A stretch of DNA of 64,000 bases from Limnanthes douglasii subsp. nivea. Taxonomy: Eukaryota; Streptophyta; Magnoliopsida; Brassicales; Limnanthaceae. The notes beneath the pieces were generated by a model, which ran no database searches, was not told the origin of the DNA, and saw only the letters and a program-made list of their open reading frames with translations. The translations under genes were made by a program, and so were the position numbers. How positions within the stretch are numbered: the first letter of the stretch is position 1; each line of letters begins with the position of its first letter. Below are positions 1-8,852 of the stretch, in pieces. The stretch spans positions 297,952,009 to 298,016,008 of the forward strand of contig JAUPFV010000004.1 of NCBI GenBank assembly GCA_036936605.1, in the 5' to 3' direction.

Positions 1-2
1 AT

Positions 3-494
3 GATGAGTTTTCATTAAGTCTTCAAAGTTTGCTATATACCTTTGTCTTTAGGGGAAGGAAGATGCAGCATCTAGAAGATCAAAAAAATCACTATAAGTT
101 CAAAGCATCCCTGATTGCTTTGCAACTTGAAGAGGCCAAGAAACAATATGCCATTATGGAGAGCCAAGCAGATGCACTGTATGAAAAACTATCTGCTTCT
201 GAGAACTATGTCATCATGCTCAAAAGATGCTGCCAGGAAGAAAGGGACCTCTACCAAAAGAAGAAAGGGGCTCAAGAGAAACTCCTGATCGAATTCCAAA
301 AGGCTCATGAAGTGGCACGCAAAGGATTTAGCAACTGCTGTGATGACTATGAAAAGGTGATGAAGGACAGAGAAAGATTGGTGAAGCGAATCGAAGATTT
401 TCCTCGGCAGGTGGAGGAGGAGAAGGAAAAGGCCATAAATGCTTATGCGGCTAAGTGTACAAACAACCTTGCTGTTCGAGATGCTACAGTCTGA
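3..494 (+). CDS. C-terminal coiled-coil part of antisense ORF, element A1 (partial)
   Basis: This is the 3' part of the extra ORF carried antisense to pol. It is open from the window edge to TGA at 492-494. The protein is rich in Lys, Glu and Gln with heptad-like spacing (region around LEEAKKQYAIMESQADALYE), as expected for a long coiled coil. Homologous ORFs in C, D, E and B2 also end in coiled coil plus a charged tail. The A2 copy carries an early TAA at 22506 where A1 reads GAA. Function is unknown. The N-terminal half and promoter lie outside the window for this copy. Confidence 0.75.
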   Translation, partial: DEFSLSLQSLLYTFVFRGRKMQHLEDQKNHYKFKASLIALQLEEAKKQYAIMESQADALYEKLSASENYVIMLKRCCQEERDLYQKKKGAQEKLLIEFQKAHEVARKGFSNCCDDYEKVMKDRERLVKRIEDFPRQVEEEKEKAINAYAAKCTNNLAVRDATV

Positions 495-945
495 GCAGGC
501 CTGATAACTCAAATTCATGCAGAGCACCCAGAATAAGACTTAGGCAGCTTTTGGAAGCTCGTGTCCCCAGATCTCTGTCCTCCTCATATTGTTGCGAGTG
601 AGAGTGAGTCATCGGACTCTGAGGAAAGTCATTCCCCGAATAAATCTGAGTAGTTAGGAAAACATTGTGGCGCAATTTGTAGTTTTTGTGTATAAGACCT
701 TTTAATGCGATTTTTGTAGCCCCTCTTACTTTATGTGAGGAGATGTACTCCTCGGATTTTTGTGTATGCCACAGCTTGGAATACTAATCGTGTAACTTAT
801 TAATTGTCGTACTATCCTAAGTGTTTGCCAACTCGCATCGTAATATTTATTGAATAATTAATCTATACCGACTTGCGTCGTAGTATGCATTATGAACTAT
901 GCTAAGATTACCTTAGGGGAAATAGGTTAAGGTACCAAGAAATTT

Positions 946-1294
946 AGGCACAAAATATTGTGACCCAAATGATAATTCGAGGCATCAAAAACTTTGAGGC
1001 ACAAAATATTGTAACCCAAGTAATAGTTCTAGGCATCAAGTAATTCGCGGCACAAAATATTATGACCCAAATGATAGTTCGAGGCATCAAATATTTCGAG
1101 GCACAAAATATTGTGACCCAAGTAATAGTTCGAGGCATCAAATAATTTGAGGCACAAAATATTGTGACCCAAATAATAGTGTAAGGGATTAAACAATTCG
1201 AGGCACAAATTATTGTGACCTAAATAATAATTCGAAGTATTAAACAATTTGAGGCACAAAATATTGTGACCCAAATAATAGTTTAAGGCAAAAA
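946..1294. repeat. 51-bp tandem repeat, about 6.8 units, element A1
   Basis: Units starting AGGCACAAAATATTGTGACC begin at 946, 997, 1048, 1099, 1150, 1201 and 1252, exactly 51 bases apart, with a few substitutions per unit. Because 51 is 17 codons the minus strand stays open through several units, but the resulting peptides are repeat translations and not genes. The same array occurs at 23215-23563 in A2. Confidence 0.9.
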
Positions 1295-1335
1295 ATACGT
1301 TGTATTAAGCAGCTCATAGTGACACCTCGTTAAAA

Positions 1336-1359
1336 CCTTCCTGTGCCTATCAGGGTAGG
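1336..1359 (-). other. Hairpin block downstream of pol, element A1
   Basis: On the minus strand this reads CCTACCCTG, loop, then CAGGAAGG, folding into a stem with one mismatch and one bulge. Its flanks (CACACTCTTTCCTACCC before, GGTTTTAACGAGG after) match the equivalent place in elements B2 and D, so it is the A-family version of the conserved hairpin. A2 has the same at 23605-23628. Confidence 0.55.
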
Positions 1360-1434
1360 AAAGAGTGTGCCCTCGCTATGTTTTGTAACCAAGAGATACA
1401 AAAAAGGGATAAATATTATGTTCTAACTAGTTCC

Positions 1435-2820
1435 TCATTCAAGATACAATATTAAGTGTTCAATGTTCCATGGAAGCCGCAGATATCGCCCTTCCTTGTT
1501 TTTTAATCGATACGTGCCCTGTTTTACTTTCTCTGTTACTTCATAAGGGCCCTCCCAGTTTGGTCCCAATTTTCCAAGACTTTTCTGTTTAGTGTGTAGA
1601 AAGACTTTGCGTAATACCTTGTCACCCACCTTAAAATATCTGTGCTTTACCTTGGAAGCATATCTACTCCTCATAAGTGTTTGATAGTGTAAAGATTTCA
1701 ATTGTGCGCGTTGTCTTTTCTCTTCAACCAAATCTAACGCCAAAGTTCGGCTTTGGTCGTTCGAATCTTCTGCATAAGTTGCCACGCGATATGATGGGAA
1801 GACGATTTCCGAAGGGACAACTGCATCTATACCATACACTAAGGCAAATGGGGATGCAGCAGTGGCAGTTCCAGGCGTTGTCCTATAAGCCCATAGTACT
1901 TCTTGTAAATAATCAGGCCATCTTCCTGCCTTTCCTTCCAAATTCTTTTTCAACCCATCCAGAATTGTTCGATTGGTCACTTCCACCTGTCCGTTAGCTT
2001 GGGGGTGAAATGGGGCAGAAAAACATTGTCGTATGCCCCTGGAAAGGCAAAAGCTTTTAAACTCCTTGTTGTCGAACTGAGGTCCATTATCCGTTGTGAT
2101 CTGTAGTGGTACCCCAAAGCGATAGCAAATATTTGAAACGACGAATTTGATAACATCTTTGGCTTTGATGCCCGCTAAGGGTTCCGCTTCCACCCACTTA
2201 GAGAAATAATCGACCGCTACGATTATAGGCTGTCTGCCTCCAGACGCCATTGGTAGGGGCCCAACTAAATCAATGCCGCATCTATCAAATGGGACCGCCT
2301 CTGAAATACTCTCCAATAACACCCCAGGCTTGTGGATTACGTTTTCATAGCGCTGACACGTGTCACATCGTTTTACCAAGTCTTTCGCATCCGAAGAAAT
2401 AGTCGGCCAATAATAACCAGCCAGAATCACCCGTCGAATTAACGCCTTATACCCACAATGGGCTGAACCTTCCCCATCGTGCAATTCGGACAGGACAAAT
2501 TGCGACTCATCCTTGTTCAGACACCTTAGTAATGGTCGGCTCAAAGATTTCTTATACAGAACGCCTCCCAACATGATATACATGTGAGACTTGAACCTGA
2601 TCTTCCTAGCCTCGTACTTTCCAGCAGGTAAAGTATCGTTTTCCAAGAAGTCAATAATTTCTGACCTCCAATTATTTGTGATCACATTGCTTACCTCTTT
2701 AATGTTCATTGAATGCTCCGCATCGATCATGACCGAAGGATGCTCTTGAATCAAGACCCATGGGTATCCCTCCGTCCGTGAGGCTGTGGCCAAAGAATGT
2801 GGGACGACATTTGCCTCTCT
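1435..2820 (-). CDS. pol: Integrase part of pol, element A1 (open frame)
   Basis: Carries out insertion of element cDNA into the host chromosome. Visible in order: tail of aRNH, zinc-binding HHCC region (ELHDGEGSAHCG then KRCDTCQR), catalytic core with Asp in GIDLVGP, Asp in TDNGPQFD and Glu in NGQVEVTNR (35 residues between the last two), and a C-terminal GDKVLRKVF...WEGPYEV block. The frame is open for about 460 codons to TAA at 1435. It has no start of its own; it continues the pol frame after a TGA at 2821-2823. This is the best preserved integrase of family A; A2 has two extra stops. Confidence 0.85.
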   Translation of the reverse strand, partial: REANVVPHSLATASRTEGYPWVLIQEHPSVMIDAEHSMNIKEVSNVITNNWRSEIIDFLENDTLPAGKYEARKIRFKSHMYIMLGGVLYKKSLSRPLLRCLNKDESQFVLSELHDGEGSAHCGYKALIRRVILAGYYWPTISSDAKDLVKRCDTCQRYENVIHKPGVLLESISEAVPFDRCGIDLVGPLPMASGGRQPIIVAVDYFSKWVEAEPLAGIKAKDVIKFVVSNICYRFGVPLQITTDNGPQFDNKEFKSFCLSRGIRQCFSAPFHPQANGQVEVTNRTILDGLKKNLEGKAGRWPDYLQEVLWAYRTTPGTATAASPFALVYGIDAVVPSEIVFPSYRVATYAEDSNDQSRTLALDLVEEKRQRAQLKSLHYQTLMRSRYASKVKHRYFKVGDKVLRKVFLHTKQKSLGKLGPNWEGPYEVTEKVKQGTYRLKNKEGRYLRLPWNIEHLILYLE

Positions 2821-3620
2821 TCAAACATGTTCATATTTGACCTCATCGAACTCAGAAACCAAATCTTTTAATGCTTTCAGATATTGTATCAGCTTATCTC
2901 CATGTCCTCCATCCATTCGTATCAACCATTCCGTGTCATCAAAATGGTCAATGATCTCCATGTCCTCTCCGTCTGAGTGGAATTCAACAAAAAATTCAGC
3001 CAGAACCTGGGCTTTTATCGTCGTTCGAGGCTCAAATGCTATGTCAAAATCTCCCAATTCCACTGACCATTTAGTCATCCTCCCAGAGATATCAGACCTT
3101 TGTAACAAACCTTTTAGGGGGAATGTCGTTCGAACAACTATAGGATGTGCCTGGAAGTAAGGTCTCATCTTTCGGGCAGCTGTTACCAAAGCCAAAGCTA
3201 CCTTCTCCAACTTGATATATCTTTTCTCTGCATCCAACAAACTCTTACTGACATAGTAGATAGGTTTCAAAAGAGCGTCCTCTTCTCGGAGTAAAACAAC
3301 ACTGACCGCACAATTTGAAACTGCTACATAGACAATTAATCTTTCCCCCATCAATGGTTTAGAAATATATCAGGGGATGTCAAATATTCCTGAATTTGGC
3401 GAAAAGCTGTTGAACACTCATCAGTCCAAGTAAATTGTTTCGCGTTTCGTAATACCTTAAAGAAAGGTGCACATTTGTCCGAGGACCGAGAAATGAACCT
3501 ATTCAGCACTACTAATCTCCCTGTCAAGATATGGACTTCCTTGATATTTCGAGGTGGAGTCATGGTGATTAAAGCTTTTATCTGGTCTGGGTCAACCTCG
3601 ATTCGTTTTTCACTTATCAT
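2821..3620 (-). pseudogene. RT tail, RNase H and deleted aRNH, element A1
   Basis: Includes the RT end (IKEVHILTGRLVVLNRFISR), the RNase H of the RT (YYVSKSLLDAEKRYIKLEK) and an aRNH remnant. Two frames overlap at 3351-3354, so there is a frameshift. In the aRNH the residues after IRMDGG jump straight to GDKLIQYLK; roughly 70-80 residues that carry the other catalytic acids in C, D, E and F are missing. A TGA at 2821 ends the frame. The deletion is shared with A2, so it predates the duplication. Confidence 0.8.
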
Positions 3621-3648
3621 ATATCCAAGGAAATTGCCCGATCGTACC

Positions 3649-4452
3649 TCAAAAACACATTTTTTTCGGGTTCAATTTCAAATTGACCTTACTCAAATTA
3701 TTAAAAGTCTCATGCGGGTCAGCAAAATGATCTTCGTCCCACAAACTCTTGACAAGCATATCATCGATATACGCTTCGACATTCCGACCAAATTGTCCTT
3801 CAAAGGTTTTGTTGACCAAGCGCTGATAAGTTGTCCCTGCATTTTTTAGGCCAAATGACATAACCTTGTAACAATATAACCCTCTCCCGGTAATAAATGA
3901 CGTGCTCTCTTCATCTTGTGCATCCAACCGGATTTGATTATTCCCTGAATACGCATCCATGAAAGACAACAATCGATTGCCCGAAGTCGAATCCACTAAC
4001 TGATCAATGCGGGGCACCGAAAATGGATCCTTAGGACAAGCTCTGTTTAAGTCCGTGAAGTCCACTCACATTCTCCACTTGCCATTCTTTTTCCTGACTA
4101 AGACTGGATTCAAGGCCCATACGGGATAATGCGACTCGCGAATGTGGCCTATGCTTAATAGCCTTTCTACTTCCAACAAAATAGCTGCAGCCTTCTCCTG
4201 AGAAACTGGTCTCTTTTTCTGGACAATGGGTCGAACATCAAGTCGTACCGCAAGTTTATGACATATTATCTCTGATGGTACTCCAGTAACATCCTGTGCA
4301 GACCAAGCAAACATATCGAGTTTGTTAGACAAAAACGCAATTAATCTTTCTCTGAACTCAAAAGAAAGTTTTATTCGGATCTTCAACAATTTTCCCTCTC
4401 CAAATTTATGTTCCTCAGACCAGAAATCCATGGGTCTCCCTCGGATCATCAC
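3649..4452 (-). pseudogene. Reverse transcriptase, element A1 (broken)
   Basis: RT core with LVRKKNGKWRM, DFTDLNRACPKDPF, FGLKNAGTTYQRLVN and an intact YIDDMLVKS active-site motif near 3761-3773. A TGA at 4066-4068 replaces the Cys codon of the KWRMC motif (also in A2), and a one-base insertion near 3657 (absent in A2) shifts the frame at KKMCF. The 4452 end is offset by one frame from the protease frame, a change also shared with A2. The site at 3865-3869 (CTTGT) is the empty target where A2 carries element E. Confidence 0.8.
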
Positions 4453-4480
4453 ATGGAATGATTTCCGAGGAAGACCCCTT

Positions 4481-4489
4481 TAATTGCTA
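4481..4489 (-). promoter_or_regulatory. Stop with readthrough-type context (UAG CAA UUA) after protease, A1
   Basis: Minus strand reads GCA TAG CAA TTA AAG GGG. TAG CAA TTA is the type I readthrough context known from tobacco mosaic virus (UAG CAR YYA). A stop stands at the homologous position between protease and RT in families A, B, C and D. Confidence 0.6.
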
Positions 4490-5065
4490 TGCCTTGTCCG
4501 ATATTTGTCCTCGAACTCCCTTTGAAGATAAAGCGATCTGGTAACATTCGCGGGCCATCTTCTGGCTGTTCCTGATTGTCCCGATGTTGTTGCCTACCAC
4601 ATATTTTAGACATTGATGCACCGTCGAAATCACACCATGCATTTGGGACAGCCAAGAGCGACCCAAAATTGCATTATACGAAGTTGGTGCATCGACAACA
4701 ATGAACAATACTTCCACTTCCTTCTTGAACGGCCCACGACCTAACTCGACCACACACTGAAATTCTCCAACAACCACTGTTGTGGCGCCGGTAAATCCTA
4801 CTATGGTTCTGATTGATCGTCATATCACCGGTGGGTCAGAAATTCTCCTGTAAGTGCTCATAAACAAGATGTTCGCTGAACTTCCTGTATCAACAAGTAT
4901 CTTCTGAACTTGATCACCAGCAATACCCGCGACAATCACCATCGCATCTTCGTGAGGGCCCGCGACATTTCGCATGTCGTCATTATCAAAACATATGATG
5001 GGGGAGGGTAATCGATGCATTTGTGCCGACACTACTGCTTCAATTTGGGTAGTCAGATTGACCAT
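4487..5065 (-). pseudogene. Aspartic protease, element A1 (broken)
   Basis: Retropepsin-type protease that would release Gag and Pol products. The DTGSSANILF active-site motif is intact and is followed by the flap-side block (ELGRGPFKKEVEVLFIVVDA) and LGRSWLSQMHGV. An in-frame TGA near 4818 splits it. It lies one frame off gag: gag ends at 5053 in a different frame because one A is missing from the A-run before KHMVNL, compared with element F, which reads through. Shared with A2. Confidence 0.8.
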
Positions 5066-6957
5066 ATGCTTTTCCCCGAGCTATTAGAATTCCCTGCGAT
5101 GGTATCCCCTCCAAAGATTTCCAGTGACTCAAAGAAAGCACAGAGGTCGTTTACTTTACCCTTCGGAATAATTTCCTCCACCATATTTACGTTGTTCCTT
5201 CCCTCCTTGGGATCCAGATACTCTTGCTCAATATCAAACACGTCAACTTCCTCAGAAATCACCATAGCTGTGTCAGCGATTTTTGGAACAGCCTTTACCA
5301 CCGCATTTTTCTGAGAATGTTTTTCCATAAACTCTAGCAACATTCCATTCTCAATTAAAGCTTGCACTTCTTTTTTCAAAGCAATACAGTCCTTCGTATC
5401 GTGCCCGATATCCTCGTGATACTTACAATACTTGCTAACACTTCTGATTTCCCTCGGAGTTTGAATAGGAAAAGGTTTCCTGAACGGCACCGTTGATCTT
5501 GCCTTATCAAATACCGTGGCGACATTTTCCGTTAACTCCGCAAAATAGTCTGGTCGAACCCACTTGTTCGAGATTAGTCTAGCCCCTTGATTGTAATTTT
5601 GCTCGTTGCCATAATATTGCGGGTTTGTTTTCTGCCTCGACGGATACTGACCCGTACTTTTATCTTGAACGTTGGCACGAGGCCCTTGGTTACTAGACTC
5701 AGATCTCTGAAACTGGTTCTGATCCAATTGATCACCGGATCCTTTCTCAGATGCCTGAGTCTCCTCCACCAGAATTCTCTTCTCAACCTGATCCAACAAT
5801 GCTCCAAAGGTCATGGCCTGACTCTCCGCCAACGTGTCCTTTAATAGTCCGGGGAGTAGGCCCATCTTGAAGGCTGCAAGTGCCACTGAGTCTTTACAAT
5901 ACTCCATGTCTGTTTTCGTTTTGACGAATCGATTGGTATAATTCTTCAAGCTTTCCCCAACTTTTTGTCTACAATAGATTATCGTATCTCCGTTAGCTCT
6001 GAACCTTTTGCTCCCCAAAAAGTGCTGTCTCAAGATATTCGAAAACATGTCGAAATTCTTTATCGAGCCATGCGGAAGCCTATTATACCACTTGGAAGCT
6101 ACCCCCTTGAAGGTATGAGAAAACGCTCTACACAACAATTTATCATCGTCATCGAAATTAATCATGAAGTTTTTGAATCGCTCAATGTGGTTATCAGGGT
6201 CTTGTGTCCCATCAAACTTTTCTAACTTTGAGATATCGAAATGTTTTGGGAGATTTCCCACCAAAATATCCGGGGACAAAGGAGAAACTCTCCAATTATG
6301 GCCCGTCCGATAAACATTAGATCTCAAGTTTTCATTGCTCGGAAAATACAATCCCTCCTCGGATGGTAGAGTATATTGATGCTGCCACTCCGAATTTCGC
6401 GGGCCAACGTTTTGGTTTCCAGCGGGAAAATTAGTTTGTCCATAACCCTGCTCATTAAATCGAGTATGATAACTCTTATCCCTCGGATATTTCCTCTCCG
6501 TGCTTCTTCCCTTCCGGTGATCTGCGAGTCCTCGACCATATCTTTTCTTTCTGTGATTTTTCCTAGGAGATGATTCCGACGTGCTGTAACGGGGATAATC
6601 GCTCGAGTCAGGTGACTCCAGACGTCGTTTTTCTTTCCTCCTGGAAGGTCGTCGTTCATATCCCCTATATCTATTATCCATGGTTTTAGGACGAAAATCG
6701 GCTTCGCGCTCCTCTTTTCCACTGTATGGCTCCCTTCTCACCTCAGAGCGAAGATTCGCCTGAACAGTTTCCTTTTCCGCCTTCAACCTCTCGATCTCCA
6801 GCAACAATTAGTTCCTTCGAGCCAACAAGTCTGAGTCATCAAAAGTGTCTCCAACACGCTGGCCCCCATGAGCCTCGTATTCCATGTCATCCCAATAGTT
6901 GTCACCCACCAGATTCTCCTCGCAGTTGTTAACAAAATCGTCCCCTTGCTCTTCCAT
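5053..6957 (-). pseudogene. gag: Gag, element A1 (one internal stop)
   Basis: Capsid-nucleocapsid precursor. From the ATG at 6957: acidic N-terminus, a coiled-coil stretch (LLLEIERLKAEKETVQANL), Arg-rich region, the retrotransposon gag domain (DNHIERFKNFMINFDDDDKL to LLDQVEKRILVEETQ), and a zinc knuckle variant C-x2-H-x4-H-x4-C (CKYHEDIGHDTKDC). A TAA near 6808 replaces the GAA seen in A2. The open frame upstream of 6957 just translates the primer binding site. Ends at TGA 5053 after a one-base deletion. Confidence 0.85.
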
Positions 6958-7015
6958 AATTTCCCTCGGATTAAGAATTATTTCCAGGAAGCGATTGTCA
7001 TCAGAACAATCTTCG

Positions 7016-7034
7016 TTTCCCACAAACGGCGCCA
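7016..7034 (-). promoter_or_regulatory. Primer binding site, element A1
   Basis: Minus strand TGGCGCCGTTTGTGGGAAA starts one base inside the LTR end. The first ten bases fit what I recall of the complement of the plant tRNA-Asp 3' end; not checked against a tRNA set. Confidence 0.7.
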
Positions 7035-7035
7035 C

Positions 7036-7469
7036 TGAAGAGTTTTAAGAATGCTCAGGGGTGATTTTGTGTACGAAGATCTCTTAGTGCCAGAATAGAC
7101 TTAAGAACTTAGCTAAGGAATATTTTTAGAGAGATAAAGTAAGTACCAGCTTAAGTAGAGAGAGAAAGTAGTATTATATTCATCTCGAGATCTGTGAGGC
7201 GTGTGTGGTCCTTTTATAGTACAATTGCACGTCCCACACGCTTTAATTCCCATTTATTACATCTTTGGTCCCTATATCTTTTCACCTTCTTATAATAGTT
7301 ATCTCTTTTATAGTCTATACAATTCTCCCATAATATAATTTCTTCTTTACAATTCTCTCCTAACAAACTTCTTCTTTACAATTCTCTCCTAACAAACTTC
7401 TTCTTTACAATTCTCTTCTAACAAACTTCTTCTTTACAATTTTACCATGTCTTTTATTCTCCCTCATCA
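7036..7469 (-). repeat. 5' LTR of element A1 (434 bp)
   Basis: On the minus strand it begins TGATGAGGGAG and ends CTCTTCA. TATA box CTTTTATA (plus view) at 7211-7218. It contains three 29-bp direct repeats (unit starts TTTACAATTCTCTCCTAAC) at 7346-7432. The outer flank GCAAT at 7470-7474 lies inside the gag of element B1, which marks the insertion site. The partner LTR lies left of the window. Confidence 0.88.
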
Positions 7470-8155
7470 GCAATAGCTTCTCTAAGGCAAGGATTAAACC
7501 CGGGGAATCTGGCCGATTCGGTAACCAGAAAAAAGGCTATGACTTGGGGTGGTTTGCTAAACCAGGTGGGGAAGCAAATCAATGTAGATGAAATAAAAAA
7601 GACTAGGGTGCACATGCAAGTGAGGTCTGCCCCAGCTGCACCAAACCAGAATCAGTCCGGATACAAGGCCGAAAAAGTCGGACAGGGGCCCAACAGGGCC
7701 AAACATACTCAATCTCACCCAGCTCCAGCTCAGAGCCAACATTCTAGAAATAAACGAGAACCTTGGGTCCAACCGGAGTGGTTTGCTGAATTGAAAGAAA
7801 ATGTGGCAACTATCTATAACAAAACAAAAGATGAATTACATTTCAGGAAGCCGGAAGCGCTTCAATCTCCTAGGGAAAGTCGTAATACTTGTTTTTGTCA
7901 ATATCATTATGATATTGGCCATAACACCGAGGATTGCATCGCTTTGAAACAAGAGGTGTAGAATCTGATTGAAAGGGGAAAGTTGGGAGCTTATGTCAAG
8001 AGAAGAAGTAGGAACAGGTCTGACAATGCTCACCAGACTGGCCCAACGAATAATGCGGGAACATCTGCTCCGGACAGGGCCATGGTAATCATTGAAATAT
8101 TCTATGTAGAATCAGAGTATTTGGATCCTGATCCAACCCGGAATAGGTGGGTGTT
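7470..8155 (+). pseudogene. Gag C-terminal part, element B1
   Basis: Begins inside gag (IASLRQGLNPGNLADSV), continues through MTWGGLLNQVGKQINVDE, a Gln/Pro/Ala-rich linker and a zinc knuckle variant CQYHYDIGHNTEDC. TAG at 7959-7961 replaces the Gln of KQEVQNLIERG, and a frameshift lies near 8150. Homologous to residues 325 onward of the 780-residue Gag-protease of element D. Confidence 0.8.
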
Positions 8156-8846
8156 ATAACAGAACATACCAAGACAGTGTCTGGACTCATAAGCTTTTTT
8201 GAGTCAATCACTATATTTGGAGGGGACACTATGACTGCGCCGACTCCTTCTTCAAGGAAGAGGCATGTTCACACTCTAGCTACTCAGTTAGAGGGAGGCA
8301 TGTCCTTCTATCAGTCCCAAATTCCTTTTCCCTTCATTTTTTTTGATGAAGATGATCTAAGGGACGTAGCTGGTCCTCATGAGGATGATGTGGTGATAGG
8401 AGCATCGATTGGGGGGCAATAACATCAGGCGAATTTTGGTTGACACTGACAGCTCAACCAATATTCTCTTTTTAAGTTCTTATAAACAAATGAAGAATCC
8501 AGCAGTGATTCAGCGTTCGAACAGATCCATTGTGGGCTTCACAAGAAGCTCCGCAGATGTGATCGAAGAGTTTTAGGAGGAGGTATTGTTGGGCAAGGGC
8601 CCTTTCAAGAAGATGGTCAGGGTACTTTTCGTTATGGTAGATTTCCCCACGTGTTACAATGCGATATTTGGGAGATCCTGGCTCTCCAGGATGCATGTTG
8701 TGGCTTCAACAGTTCACCAATGTTTAAAGTATGTAGTTCAAGGACAAGTGGGAGTTGTCCGGAGTAGGCAAAAAATAGCAAGAGAATGTTATGCAACTGC
8801 ACTTGCTCCTAAAACTATAGGGGCAGTCCGGATAAATGAAGATTAG
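8147..8846 (+). pseudogene. Protease, element B1 (mutated active site)
   Basis: Reads GLISFFESITIFGGDTMTAP, then FDEDDLRDVAGPHED, then the protease loop. The catalytic DTG is DTD here and in B2, so the enzyme would be dead. One extra G near 8413 shifts the frame relative to B2. TAG near 8574 and the TAG at 8844 end the pieces. The last is the homologue of the conserved protease/RT stop, in the context TAG CAG TTG. Confidence 0.75.
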
Positions 8847-8852
8847 CAGTTG
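8844..8852 (+). promoter_or_regulatory. Conserved stop TAG CAG TTG between protease and RT, B1
   Basis: GAT TAG CAG TTG TTG GGG. It stands at the same aligned place as TAG CAA TTA in family A and TAA CAA TTT in element D. B2 has the same at 38180-38188. Confidence 0.5.

Larger units (their letters stand above)
495..1434. other. Spacer between aORF stop and integrase stop, element A1
   Basis: Non-coding stretch where the plus-strand aORF and minus-strand pol converge. It holds a short hairpin (GAGGAG, five-base loop, CTCCTC) at 737-753, a 51-bp tandem repeat (946-1294) and, near the pol end, a hairpin block homologous to that of elements B2, C, D and E (1336-1359). Two related short motifs (CTCGCATCGTAATAT and CTTGCGTCGTAGTAT) lie near 832 and 872. 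No gene is seen. Confidence 0.7.
1..7469 (-). mobile_element. Element A1: Tat-type Ty3/gypsy retrotransposon, 3' side cut by window edge
   Basis: Read on the minus strand the order is 5' LTR (7036-7469), primer binding site, gag, protease, RT, RNase H, remnant aRNH and integrase, then a repeat-rich spacer and an antisense ORF on the plus strand running off the left edge. The 5' LTR end abuts gag sequence of element B1 at 7470, so A jumped into B. A1 is nearly identical to A2 (10615-36807 without its inserts): base 1 matches 22270. Shared defects (a gag/protease frameshift, a stop in protease, a stop in RT, a deletion in aRNH) show these arose before the two copies separated. Confidence 0.9.

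Noticed and set aside
944..1274. Minus-strand open frames of 65-81 codons in the 51-bp repeats
   Set aside because: They are open only because 51 is a multiple of three; the peptide is one repeat unit translated over and over.
946..1294. Possible CRISPR-like array
   Set aside because: Head-to-tail repeats without unique spacers, inside a plant retrotransposon.
5053..5065. Programmed frameshift between gag and protease in family A
   Set aside because: Element F keeps one frame through the same A-run (five A versus four), so the shift in A1 and A2 is best read as a one-base deletion.
5587..6722. Several 65-130-codon frames opposite or offset to gag of A1 and A2
   Set aside because: Shadow frames of gag; no start context, no conservation beyond that imposed by gag.
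6958..7035. Gag start at 7035 (GTG)
   Set aside because: The first codons are the primer binding site; the first ATG is at 6957.
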